A program made the position numbers and the translations under genes. The notes beneath the pieces were generated by a model. That model worked only from the letters and a program-made list of their open reading frames with translations, had not been told where the DNA came from and ran no database searches. This document shows, in pieces, positions 38,419-45,848 of a stretch of 52,402 nucleotides of DNA; position 1 is the stretch's first letter; each line of letters opens with the position of its first letter. The stretch covers positions 1 to 52,402 of the forward strand of contig JALOTB010000044.1 of assembly GCA_025458165.1 (NCBI GenBank), given 5' to 3'. The stretch is from Chromatiaceae bacterium (lineage in GTDB: Bacteria; Pseudomonadota; Gammaproteobacteria; Chromatiales; Chromatiaceae).

Positions 38419-39378
38419 TCAGACCGCCTCAAGCGTCACTGGCGTGACGAACCCCTCGGGTTTCACCGTCAGCACCGAGCGGTCGACGGCGCCGAGCACC
38501 TTCTCCGCGGTGTTGCCGATGAAGAATCCCGCGATGCCGGTACGGCAGACCGTCCCCAGCACAAGGAGATCGGTGTGCTCCGCGCGCGCCAGACGGATGA
38601 TCGCGCGGGCGGCGTCCTCGGAGCGGGGAAAGTGCAGGTGCAGCGGGATGCCATCGAGGTCGAGGCCAGCCAGCAGGCGGCGCACGCGCTCCTGGTAGCG
38701 CTCGCGTGCAGCCTTGCGCAGGTTGCGGATCGCGCCGGCGTGCAGATCGCCGCGTACTCTCAGGTAGCCCTCGCCGAACAAAGACCAGGCCTGCACCAAG
38801 TGGAGCTCGGCCTGGTCAGAGCGGGCCAGGGATACGGCGAGCTGCAGGATCTTGGGGTTGAGCTGGTCGCGCTCGACATCGGCGGCGCCACCGGAGGTGT
38901 CCACCGCGGCCAGGATGCGCGCGAAGCGCTCGCCCTGGGTCGGCTTGAGCACCCAGACGGGGCAGGGACACTTGCGCATCAACTGCAGCGAGGTGCTGCC
39001 GAACAGCCGACGGGCGAGCCCGCGCTCGGCCTCGGCGGTGAGCATCACCAGGTCGTGGCCGCCGCGGAGCACCTCGCGGATGACCTCGATGAAGGCCGTT
39101 CCGACCGTCACCCTCGGCGTCGCCTCGACGCCGGTCGCGCCCACATACTCGGCCATCGCCCGGCACTGCTCGAGCCGCTCCGCGGCGAGCTCGGCCGCGA
39201 TCTGCTCCCGCGGCGGTCCGCCGTCCACCAGGAGCTGATCCGACGGCGGCTGCGGCACCACCGACAACAGCGTCACTCGCGCCCCGTTGTCGCGTGCGAG
39301 CGAGCGCGCGCGGTCGACCGTCGCCTTGCTCGTGACCTGGGGATCGAAGACCAGCAGGATGTGCTTGAATCGCTTCAT
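38419..39378 (-). CDS. Tandem universal stress protein (UspE-like)
   Basis: 319 residues from the ATG at 39378 (MKRFKHILLVFDPQ), chosen over an upstream in-frame ATG because it begins at the normal Usp strand. Two Usp domains are present: about 1-150 (ending GSTSLQLMRKCPCPVWVLKP) and about 160-315 (RILAAVDTSGG ... LLVLGTVCRTGIAGFFIGNTAEKVLGAVDRSVLTVKP). The second domain has the Gly-rich G-x2-G-x9-G(S/N) ATP motif in variant form. UspE proteins act under stationary-phase and membrane stress in the cytosol. It shares strand with the downstream P-type ATPase and the upstream carbonic-anhydrase-like gene, so the three may respond to the same stress. Confidence 0.9.
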   Translation of the reverse strand: MKRFKHILLVFDPQVTSKATVDRARSLARDNGARVTLLSVVPQPPSDQLLVDGGPPREQIAAELAAERLEQCRAMAEYVGATGVEATPRVTVGTAFIEVIREVLRGGHDLVMLTAEAERGLARRLFGSTSLQLMRKCPCPVWVLKPTQGERFARILAAVDTSGGAADVERDQLNPKILQLAVSLARSDQAELHLVQAWSLFGEGYLRVRGDLHAGAIRNLRKAARERYQERVRRLLAGLDLDGIPLHLHFPRSEDAARAIIRLARAEHTDLLVLGTVCRTGIAGFFIGNTAEKVLGAVDRSVLTVKPEGFVTPVTLEAV

Positions 39379-39558
39379 CGCCCACCTCCGACGTCGCCGC
39401 TCGGGCCGGGCCGGCCACAGGCGCGGACCGTGGACGGGTCCTAGGCCCGGGCGAGGGGGGATGTCTCGCCTTTGCCCGATCGATATCCCCAAGTCTAGAG
39501 CTTCGGGGACGGAATCGCCCGCGACCGGGCGGGGTGCCCGGCCGCTCTTGGCAGGTCG

Positions 39559-40026
39559 CTAACGCCCGCGACCCGCCTCGGTCGCCCCTGGGACCTCGAC
39601 CAGACGGCCGCTGCGCACATCGTAGATGTAGCCGTAGATGGGGATCTCAGCGGGGACCAGGGGGTGGTTGCGGATGCGCCGTACGTCCTCGACGACGCTC
39701 TGCGCGTTGTCCTTGATCGTCAACCAGTCGATGTAGTTGCCCTCGGTGGAGCCCGGGCCCTCCCCCGAGTCGTGCCAACCGCTGGCATCGACGGTCGCCG
39801 TCTTCAGGCTGCTCGCGAGCAGCCCGCGCATCACCTCGTCGGTGAAGGTCTCCATGCCGCAGTCGGTGTGGTGGACGACGAACCACTCGCGGGTACCGAG
39901 CAGCTTGTAGGAGATCACCAGCGAGATGGCGAAACGGCGCGCCGGTGGCATGGGCAGGTCGCCCTTGTCGAAGCCCGACGCATAGCGGTCGTTGGCGGCA
40001 AGGACCTCGTCACGGATCTGACTCAT
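39559..40026 (-). CDS. Beta-carbonic-anhydrase-like protein lacking the CxDxR zinc motif
   Basis: 155 residues. The N-terminus ([25 protein letters not shown]) and the second half ([30 protein letters not shown], later [29 protein letters not shown]) match small beta-carbonic anhydrases. The segment between PPAR and SLVISYK, which in the family holds the zinc ligand Cys and the Asp-Arg dyad (CMDAR) and the HVIRNAGG strand, is absent. About 36 residues are missing, in frame. Only the H-x2-C half of the zinc site (H53, C56) remains. The product is probably unable to hydrate CO2. It could be a decayed gene, a truncated protein with another role, or an assembly collapse. Confidence 0.82.
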   Translation of the reverse strand: MSQIRDEVLAANDRYASGFDKGDLPMPPARRFAISLVISYKLLGTREWFVVHHTDCGMETFTDEVMRGLLASSLKTATVDASGWHDSGEGPGSTEGNYIDWLTIKDNAQSVVEDVRRIRNHPLVPAEIPIYGYIYDVRSGRLVEVPGATEAGRGR

Positions 40027-40159
40027 GGGTATCTCCTCCGGTGGTTTCTGTTCGTGGCCCTGATCGGCGTGTGGCCGCCACGGCGGCCAGGGGCGCCGAG
40101 GCCCGGGTGCCGGGCCTCGTAGTCAAGGGTAGATCAGTTCCGCGGAGGCGGTCGGTCGG

Positions 40160-41143
40160 TCAGATCTCAGCGACGACCTTATCGTAGAAGGCGAGGAAGT
40201 CGTCGGGGGTCTCGCCCTCGCGCCACTCGATCGCCGCGCGCGGGTGCTGGTTGAGCTGGCCGGTGATGTTGTAGGGGATCATCGGCCCCCACTCGATCTC
40301 CTGGCGCAGGGGCAGGACATGATGCTGGATCACCTCGATGATCGGGCGCACGTCGAACTTGGGGTTGCGCAGGAAGCCGAGCAGGAGCTCGGTGTGGCAG
40401 TTGCCCGCTCCGCGGCCGAAGCCGTAGATGGTCGAGTCCACCCGGTTGCAGCCCAGGATGATCGCCTCGATGGTGTTGGCGAAGGCGAGCTGAAGGTTGT
40501 TGTGGGCGTGGATGCCGATCTCCTTACCCGTCCCGGCCAGCGCCGCGGCGTACTTGTTGTAGAGCAGGTCGATCTGCTCGCGGTAGAGGTGGCCGAAGCT
40601 GTCGACGATCACCATGGTGCCGACCGGGGTAGGGGCGATGGCCTCCAGCACCGTCTCGATCTCGGCCTCGGTGAGATTGGAGACTGCCATCAGGTTGGCG
40701 CTGGTCTCATAGCCGAGGGCGTGGGCGTGGGCGATCATGTCCACCGCCTCGGAGACCTGGTGGCCGTAGAAGGCGACCCGGATCATGTCGAGCACGCTCT
40801 CTCCGGCAGGCAGCAGCTCGGTCTGCCAGTCGCTCTTGCCGGCGTCGGCCATCACCGCAAGCTTCAGCCCCGTCGCGGCCGAGTCGTGGTCGCCGACCAC
40901 CCGGCGCAGGTCCTCCTCGCGGCAGTGCCGCCAGGGGCCGTACTTGTCCGGCGGGAAGATGCGCGCCGAGTTCTTGTAGCCGATCTCCATGTAGTCGATG
41001 CCGGCGTCGATGCACGCCTGGTAAACGGCCCCGACGAAGTCGTCACTGAAGCGGTGGGCATTGACCAGCCCGCCGTCGCGGATGGTGCAGTCCAGCACCT
41101 TGAGCTCGGGCCGGTAGGTGATCCAGGGGGCCTTGTCGGACAT
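40160..41143 (-). CDS. HMGL-like aldolase-domain protein (4-hydroxy-2-oxovalerate-aldolase-like)
   Basis: 327 residues from the ATG at 41143. The DRE-TIM barrel signature is KVLDCTIRDGGLVNAHRF, with the metal Asp and catalytic Arg-Asp. The divalent-metal HxH is in IGIHAHNNLQLAFAN, and GFGRGAGNCHTELLLGFL is typical of the aldolase branch. The TVLEAIAPTPVGTMVIVDSFGHLYREQ segment completes the barrel. Family members cleave or condense 2-keto acids. In several bacteria close homologues occur in capsule or lipopolysaccharide loci with no assigned substrate. No meta-cleavage partner (acetaldehyde dehydrogenase) is present here, so a catabolic role is unlikely. The C-terminal communication domain of true 4-hydroxy-2-oxovalerate aldolases is not evident. 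Confidence 0.85.
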   Translation of the reverse strand: MSDKAPWITYRPELKVLDCTIRDGGLVNAHRFSDDFVGAVYQACIDAGIDYMEIGYKNSARIFPPDKYGPWRHCREEDLRRVVGDHDSAATGLKLAVMADAGKSDWQTELLPAGESVLDMIRVAFYGHQVSEAVDMIAHAHALGYETSANLMAVSNLTEAEIETVLEAIAPTPVGTMVIVDSFGHLYREQIDLLYNKYAAALAGTGKEIGIHAHNNLQLAFANTIEAIILGCNRVDSTIYGFGRGAGNCHTELLLGFLRNPKFDVRPIIEVIQHHVLPLRQEIEWGPMIPYNITGQLNQHPRAAIEWREGETPDDFLAFYDKVVAEI

Positions 41144-41282
41144 CGGCGCTCTCCAATCGGTGACATCACTGCGGCATTCTGAGCGCCGGGGCTGACCGCG
41201 GCAAGCCGGCGGCCCAGCGGTCTTTGGTCCGTGCGCTCCGGTACACTCCCGCCCAATCCGCTTTTGTCGATCGGGAGGCCCG

Positions 41283-41462
41283 ATGTTCGAGCGTATCCAT
41301 GCCGCCGGCACGCTGCTGCGGGCGGGCCAGGAGTGGTTCCTGGCCCAGCCCTTGGTCCTGCAGATTCTTATGGGCGCCGCCGCGCTGGCGGTGCTTTGGG
41401 TGCTTTGGATTCTGCTGCGCGTCATCTTGGTCGCCTTGCGGGCGGCCTTTCGCGGCCTGTGA
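41283..41462 (+). CDS. Small single-pass membrane protein (59 residues)
   Basis: A short frame with ATG at 41283 and a GGGAGG ribosome site 6 nt upstream. The product begins MFERIHAAGTLLRAGQEWF, has a hydrophobic helix from about residue 22 to 51 (LVLQILMGAAALAVLWVLWI and onward) and ends RAAFRGL. The strong ribosome site, lack of rare residues and clean helix support translation. It is divergent from the aldolase gene (139 bp) and convergent with the Spy-like gene (38 bp). Family unknown; inner-membrane location inferred. Confidence 0.6.
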   Translation: MFERIHAAGTLLRAGQEWFLAQPLVLQILMGAAALAVLWVLWILLRVILVALRAAFRGL

Positions 41463-41500
41463 GCAGCGGACACCCGTCTCGGTGCCCGCCGATCGGCGAC

Positions 41501-41986
41501 CTACGGGGTCGGGTAGGGACCCCAGCCCGGTCCGCGTCCCATCCCGGGGCCAGAGAGATTGCGCCCGGAGCCGTAGCCGGTGACGCACCCCCGCGGCTGG
41601 CGGTAGCCGCCGCAGCCCAAGCCGGTTCCGCGCTGGGCGCGCCACTGATCGAGCTGCGCGCGCTGCTGCGGATCGAGCACCGCGGCAATCGCCGCATGGG
41701 TCTGGTCGCGCGAGGTCAGTTGCCCGGCCCGGCGCTGCTCCAGGATGCCCCGGATCTCCTGCTGCTGGGCCTCGGTCAGGTCGAGGCCCGCCGTCATCCA
41801 CTCGATGCGCCGATCGATGCGCGCGGGGTCGACCTGCATGCCACGCCCCGAGCCCGGGCCGAAGGCCCCTGGGTAGCCGGGGGGATAGCCCAGCCCCGGG
41901 CCGCCGCCCCAGCCCAGCGGCTGCGCGAGCGCGCCGCCGGCCGCGGTGGTTAGTGCCAGTGCGATCGCGATCAGGGACTTGTTCAT
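41501..41986 (-). CDS. Periplasmic Spy/CpxP-like (LTxxQ motif) protein
   Basis: 161 residues with a signal peptide (MNKSLIAIALALTTAAGGALA). The body contains a Gly/Pro-rich stretch (LGWGGGPGLGYPPGYPGAFG), then the helical LTxxQ region MTAGLDLTEAQQQEIRGILEQRRAGQLT and AAIAAVLDPQQRAQLDQW, matching Spy/CpxP-type periplasmic chaperones and zinc-resistance-associated proteins. Two cysteines near the end (GCGGY, RGCVTG) and a Gly-rich tail are unusual additions. It probably buffers envelope stress, and metal binding by the tail is possible. GGAGGTATCCC (minus strand) just upstream is a good ribosome site. Confidence 0.82.
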   Translation of the reverse strand: MNKSLIAIALALTTAAGGALAQPLGWGGGPGLGYPPGYPGAFGPGSGRGMQVDPARIDRRIEWMTAGLDLTEAQQQEIRGILEQRRAGQLTSRDQTHAAIAAVLDPQQRAQLDQWRAQRGTGLGCGGYRQPRGCVTGYGSGRNLSGPGMGRGPGWGPYPTP

Positions 41987-42308
41987 GGGATACCTCCGTC
42001 GTGGATTGATCTGCTGAGTCCAGCGGGCGATTCGCCCTGCCGACAACTTCAGGATAGGCGGGCGCGGTGCACCACCCGTGCAGCGATCGTGCAAAGACCG
42101 TGGATTCGCGTTTTGGAGGACCTCAGGGGCGGGCATTTTCACCACCCGCAGTAGGCGCTCTCCGGCTGCCGGCCTCGCGGCTCCAGGGGGGGCTGGCGAC
42201 CGCAGGCGTCGGGGCATGGCGAGATCCGCTCGTGCCCGCGGGCTCACCGCCGCGCTTGGGGAAGCTGTTATGTAGGCCATTCTGGCCAAACATCAGCTCC
42301 TGGTGGGG
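41987..42308. other. 322-bp gap without a supported gene
   Basis: This stretch holds the upstream region of the Spy-like gene and leads into the first repeat copy at 42309. No frame here resembles a protein. The GC-rich right half (around 42140-42250) may be eroded remains of whatever once adjoined the cas block, but I cannot identify it. Confidence 0.5.
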
Positions 42309-42580
42309 TAGGCGGGGTTGAGCCGAGCGAAACCCAGCACACTTCGGCAGCCCGGCGAAGTGCCAAGGCTGGGTTTCGTTCCTCAACCGAGCCTATGCGC
42401 TTCGCTTTCCGGCGGGATGCGCTTCGCTTTCCCGCCTTACGCGACCTCGCAGAGGGGTCCGCCGGGGCTGCGGGGCTGAGCCGGGCACGATCCCGCGGCG
42501 GCGATGCGTCGCCCTGCCGGGCAGTCACGGGTCGCAGGGCCGGACGCGCGGGTTAAGCGCCGCCCTTGATCTGCCCCCAG
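42309..42580. repeat. Flanking direct repeat, copy 1 (REP-like palindromes plus copy of the photolyase 3' end)
   Basis: The repeat is composite. At 42309-42395 a palindrome has arms taggcggggttgag and ctcaaccgagccta, with CGAAACCCAGC pairing with GCTGGGTTTCG inside. Next is cttcgctttccggcgggatg and related sequence, then a hairpin cgcggcggcgatgcgtcgcc. It ends with ggttaagcgccgcccttgat and tgcccccag, which is the 3' end of the photolyase gene as found at 44336-44363. Each block recurs in the same order at 44111-44363 with substitutions and small indels. Immediately after 42580 the cas6e reading frame begins. Confidence 0.8.
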
Positions 42581-42952
42581 CCCGCTGCGGGACAGCGGCT
42601 GGCGTTCCTGCTCACCGCGAACCCGGTCCGCACGATCAAGGACTCCGAGCAGGCCGAAAAGCCCGCGAAGAAGCGCGATACCTGCCGGGTCCCGCTCGTC
42701 CGCGAGGATCAGCAACGGGGCTGGTTGGCGCGCAAGCTCGATGGTGCCGCCGAGATCGAGGCGCTCTCGCTCCTCCCGCATCCGCCTTTGTTCTTTCGCC
42801 GAGGCAACCGCGCCGGGAAGCTGGTCACCCTGAGCTACGAGGGCATACTCAGGGTGCAGAGTCCAGAACGGCTGCTCGAGCTGATCGAGAATGGCGTGGG
42901 GCCGGCGAAGGCGTTCGGCTGCGGCCTCTTGTTGGTGCGCCGATTGAGCTAA
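42581..42952 (+). pseudogene. cas6e: C-terminal fragment of type I-E cas6e (casE)
   Basis: About 124 codons of sequence match the C-terminal half of Cas6e, the crRNA-processing endonuclease of type I-E Cascade. These are GQRLAFLLTANPVRTIKD, VPLVREDQQRGWLARKL, a LSYEGILRVQSPERLLEL strand, and the Gly-rich ending IENGVGPAKAFGCGLLLVRRLS, which is highly typical of Cas6e. The N-terminal ferredoxin domain with the catalytic histidine region is gone; the frame abuts repeat copy 1 at 42580. The stop is intact. The apparent TTG at 42566 lies in the repeat and is not a native start. Nonfunctional remnant. Confidence 0.85.
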
Positions 42953-42990
42953 AGTGTCCGTCACTGCACTCGGAATACGAGGCCAACCCC

Positions 42991-43314
42991 ATGCAAACCT
43001 TCTCCGTCCGGGATCTGCGTGACCGCACTACTGAGGTCGTCCGCGAGGCGCAGTCCGGCAAGCTCTCCGTGGTGACCAAGCATGGCCAGCCTGTATTCGT
43101 AGCCGTCCCTTTCGATGAGACCCTTTTGCGCGAGGGCGTCGCCGTCGCGTTGGCCGTCAAGCTCTTCGACGACGAGGCGATCTCCCTGGGGAAGGCGGCT
43201 CAGCTTGCCGGTATGAGCTTGTCGGACTTTACGGACACTCTCGGCCGGTTGGGTATCCCGGTTGCGCGGCCGATCTCCGGCGAGCTGGAGCAGGAGCTTG
43301 AAACTTTCGGGTAA
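42991..43314 (+). CDS. Antitoxin: Phd/YefM-like N-terminus with UPF0175 C-terminus
   Basis: 107 residues. Residues 1-48 (MQTFSVRDLRDRTTEVVREA, VVTKHGQPVFVAVPFDE) look like the Phd/YefM DNA-binding and dimerisation fold. Residues about 50-95 (AVALAVKLFDDEAISLGKAAQLAGMSLSDFTDTLGRLGIPV) match UPF0175, a helix-turn-helix antitoxin-type domain. The C-terminal tail (GELEQELETFG) is acidic and probably wraps the toxin. It precedes and overlaps the PIN-domain gene, the standard order. It starts 38 bp after the cas6e stop, in the same orientation. Such antitoxins autorepress their own operon. Confidence 0.85.
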   Translation: MQTFSVRDLRDRTTEVVREAQSGKLSVVTKHGQPVFVAVPFDETLLREGVAVALAVKLFDDEAISLGKAAQLAGMSLSDFTDTLGRLGIPVARPISGELEQELETFG

Positions 43315-43786
43315 GGCGGTCGTGACGGACGCGGGTCCGCTCATCGCCTTGGCGCGGGTCTTGGATCTGGCGTCGCTTCCCGCCGTGTTTACCCAGGTGC
43401 TCGTAACCCAGACGGTGCTCGACGAGTGCCTCGTCCGAGCGGATCGCCCGGAGACCGGGCCGATCCGCGCGGCCGTGGACGCAGGCTGGTTAGAGCGGGT
43501 TGCCGAGGTTTCGCCCCGCGGCGACTGGGGCCTCGGTGCGGGCGAGACCAGCGCCATCGACATCGCCCTGAGTCGCGGGCTAGGCGTTCTCATGGACGAC
43601 CGCGCGCGTCGGCGAATCGCCAGCCGTTTGGGCATTCCGGCGATCGGTGTCCTTGGTGTCCTGGTCTTGGCGAAACGGGCCGGGATCATCCCGCAAGTGA
43701 GTCCGGCGATCGACCGCTTGATCGCCTCCGGCCACTACCTCAAAGGCCCGGTGCTCGCCGAGGCCATCCAGCTTGCCGGCGAGTGA
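43298..43786 (+). CDS. DUF3368 PIN-domain toxin
   Basis: 162 residues if translated from the TTG at 43298, which has GGAG spaced 7 nt upstream; the GTG at 43322 is an alternative start. PIN-fold acidic residues are visible in VVTDAGPLIALARV, TVLDECLV, GAGETSAIDIAL and LMDDRARRRIA, giving four Mg-binding carboxylates as in VapC-like RNases. The C-terminal part (IGVLGVLVLAKRAGIIPQVSPAIDRLIASGHYL) is the DUF3368 signature. It pairs with the overlapping UPF0175-type antitoxin and should cleave RNA when released. Intact, unlike the cas fragments on either side. Confidence 0.85.
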   Translation: MKLSGKAVVTDAGPLIALARVLDLASLPAVFTQVLVTQTVLDECLVRADRPETGPIRAAVDAGWLERVAEVSPRGDWGLGAGETSAIDIALSRGLGVLMDDRARRRIASRLGIPAIGVLGVLVLAKRAGIIPQVSPAIDRLIASGHYLKGPVLAEAIQLAGE

Positions 43787-43825
43787 CTGCTCGCCTGCCG
43801 CCGTCACCTCAGCAACCGAAGCACC

Positions 43826-44110
43826 ATGCTCCCGCCCCTCAAGCCGATCGCCATGAAAGAGCGCATCTCGCTGATCTTCATTGAGCGCGGGGAGATCGAC
43901 GTGGTGGGTGGTGCCTTTTTCGTCATCGACAAGAACGGTGTCCGCACGCACATTCCCGTCGGCAGCGTCGCCTGCATCATGCTGGAGCCAGGCACCCGTG
44001 TATCTCATCGCGCTGCCGCGCTTGCCGCCCGAGTCGGCACACTGCTGGTATGGGTCGGCGAGGCCGGGGTGCGGCTCTATGCCTCCGGCCAGCCCGGCGG
44101 GGCGCGCAGC
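43826..44110 (+). pseudogene. cas1: N-terminal fragment of type I-E cas1
   Basis: The first 95 codons of a Cas1e integrase: MLPPLKPIAMKERISLIFIE, GEIDVVGGAFFVIDKNGVRTHIPVGSVACIMLEPGTRVSHRA, LLVWVGEAGVRLYASGQPGGARS. Family similarity stops abruptly at GGARS (44110), where repeat copy 2 begins. The catalytic alpha-helical domain (Glu, His, Asp metal ligands) and cas2 are missing. It lies 39 bp after the toxin stop. In intact type I-E operons cas1 directly follows cas6e, so this fragment and the cas6e tail mark the two sides of one ancestral operon. Confidence 0.88.
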
Positions 44111-44363
44111 GGGGTCGGCTGCGTCGAGCGGAACGTAACCCAGCACCCTTCGGCGGCTCGGCGAAGCGCCAAGGCTGGGTTTCGTTGCTCAGCTCAGCCT
44201 ACCCGTCTTCGCTTTCCGGCGGGATGCGCTTCGCTTTCCCGCCCTACGCGACCTCGAAGGGAGCGGGGATGATCCCGCGGCGGCGATGCGTCGCCCTGCC
44301 GGGATCGGTAAGGCTCGCAGGGGAGGGCGGTCGGGTTAAGCGCCGCCCTTGATGTGCCCCCAG
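44111..44363. repeat. Flanking direct repeat, copy 2
   Basis: This is the same composite unit as 42309-42580 in the same orientation. It has a palindrome with taacccagcac and ggctgggtttcgtt, then the exactly shared cttcgctttccggcgggatg and its continuation to cgcc, then tacgcgacctcg. A nearly perfect palindrome GATCCCG...CGGGATC (44271-44306) follows around ggcgatgcgtcgcc. The unit ends in the true 3' end of the photolyase gene (44336-44363). The GATCCCG palindrome may terminate photolyase transcription on the minus strand, but there is no T-run. Confidence 0.8.
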
Positions 44364-45778
44364 GCGGCCAGCGCCTCCTTGCGGCTGGCGTCGAGGTCGA
44401 CGATGGGGATCGGGTAGTCGCGGCCGAGGGTCAGCCCCGCGGCGCTGAGGACGGCGGGCGGGGCGGCCCAGGGCTGGTGGATGTAGCGGCTGGGCAGACG
44501 GGCGAGCTCCGGGCACCAGCGGCAGACGTACTCGCCCTCGGGGTCGAAGCGCTCGCCTTGACGCACCGGGTTGAAGACGCGGAAGTAGGGTGCGGCATCG
44601 GCCCCGCAGCCCGCGGTCCATTGCCAGCCCAGCGTGTTGCTGGCGAGGTCGGCGTCGACCAGGGTGTCCCAGAACCAGCGCGCGCCCTCAATCCAGGGCA
44701 GGCGCAGGTTCTTGGTGAGCAGCGAGGCGACGACCATGCGCACACGGTTATGCATGAACCCCGTGTGCCAGAGCTCGCGCATTCCCGCATCGACCAGCGG
44801 GATGCCGGTGCGCCCGCGCTGCCAGGCGGCGAGTAGCCGGTCGGCGCCCTCAGTGCGCCAAGGGAAGTCGGCGAAGCGCGGGTCGAGTGGGGTCTCGGCG
44901 GTGTGCGGGAAGTGGTAGAGGAGGTGATGGGCGAACTCCCGCCAGCCGAGCTCGCGGATCAGCTCGCCGGCGGGTCCCGCGCCGGGGTCATGCCCGGCGG
45001 CGCGGGTGAGCGCGAGGACCTGGCGCGGCCCGATCTCGCCGAAGTGCAGGTGCGGCGAGAGGCGCGAGGTTCCGGGTTGGGCCGGGAGGTCGCGCTGGAT
45101 CGTGTAGCCGTCGACGGGGCCAGAGAGGAATGCCCGCGCCCGCTCCTCGGCGGAGGCCGCGCCGGGCTGCCAGTGCTCGGCGAGACCGGTGTCCCAGCGG
45201 ATGCGGGGGAGGAGCCCGAGGGCGTCCAGCTCCAGCCTCGCCAGCCCGTCGACCGGCGGCGGCAGCACGGCCGGCGTGGGCCTGGCCTCGATCGCCGCGA
45301 GCCGCGGGGCGACCTGACGCCAGAAGGCGCTGAACACGCGGTAGGGGTCGCCGCTGGTGGTGCGGACCTCCCAGGGCTCTAACAGCAGGCCGGCGTTGAA
45401 GCTCGCGCACTCATAGCCGTCGGCGCGCAGGGCCTGCTTGATGGCGGCGTCGCGGTGTACCGCCCAGGGGTCGTAGAGCCGGTTCCACAGGACATGTCGC
45501 GCGCCGGCCGCCGCCGCGATCCGCCGCAGCTCGGCGAGGCTGTCGCCAGCGGCGATCAGGAGCCGCGAGCCGCGTTGGCGAAGCGACTGCTCGAGTGCCG
45601 CGAGACCCTGATGCAGCCACCAGCGGCTGGCGCCGCCCGGCTGCCAGGGCGCCTCCTCGTGCGGGGCGTGGATGTAGACCGGGACGACGCGCTCGGCCAG
45701 CTCCGCTGCCCGCGCGAGCGCGGGGTTATCGGCGAGGCGCAGGTCGCGGCGCAGCCAGACGACGGCGGTGATGGTCAA
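44336..45778 (-). CDS. phrB: Deoxyribodipyrimidine photolyase (class I CPD)
   Basis: 480 residues. The N-terminal antenna domain begins VVWLRRDLRLADNPALARAAELA. The FAD-binding C-terminal domain shows TSRLSPHLHFGEIGPRQV, GWREFAHHLLYHFPHTAETPL, RTGIPLVDAGMRELWHTGFMHNRVRMVVASLLTKNL and the flavin-proximal WFWDTLVDADLASNTLGWQWTAGCGADAAPYFRVFNP, all typical of class I CPD photolyases. It uses blue light and reduced FAD to split cyclobutane pyrimidine dimers. Its last 28 bp or so are duplicated at 42553-42580. Upstream, an inverted GC hairpin (GCGTCCGCGGACGC, 45820-45833) separates it from the dienelactone hydrolase gene. Confidence 0.95.
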   Translation of the reverse strand: MTITAVVWLRRDLRLADNPALARAAELAERVVPVYIHAPHEEAPWQPGGASRWWLHQGLAALEQSLRQRGSRLLIAAGDSLAELRRIAAAAGARHVLWNRLYDPWAVHRDAAIKQALRADGYECASFNAGLLLEPWEVRTTSGDPYRVFSAFWRQVAPRLAAIEARPTPAVLPPPVDGLARLELDALGLLPRIRWDTGLAEHWQPGAASAEERARAFLSGPVDGYTIQRDLPAQPGTSRLSPHLHFGEIGPRQVLALTRAAGHDPGAGPAGELIRELGWREFAHHLLYHFPHTAETPLDPRFADFPWRTEGADRLLAAWQRGRTGIPLVDAGMRELWHTGFMHNRVRMVVASLLTKNLRLPWIEGARWFWDTLVDADLASNTLGWQWTAGCGADAAPYFRVFNPVRQGERFDPEGEYVCRWCPELARLPSRYIHQPWAAPPAVLSAAGLTLGRDYPIPIVDLDASRKEALAAWGHIKGGA

Positions 45779-45848
45779 GGGCAGGGGTGCTGGCCGGCCG
45801 GTGGGTGCGGGTCGGTGCGGCGCGTCCGCGGACGCGCCGCGCGGTGGG

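Noticed and set aside
42566..42580. TTG at 42566 as the start of a small intact gene for the Cas6e-like product
   Set aside because: These codons lie inside the photolyase-derived repeat; the family similarity begins only after 42580, so the frame is a fused remnant.
44271..44306. GATCCCG palindrome as a proven photolyase terminator
   Set aside because: No run of T follows on the minus strand and the same unit occurs in the other repeat copy away from a gene end, so it is listed only as part of the repeat.
42309..44363. Repeats around the cas remnants as a CRISPR array
   Set aside because: There are only two long, unequal, palindrome-containing copies about 1.8 kb apart, with no short regular repeats or spacers.
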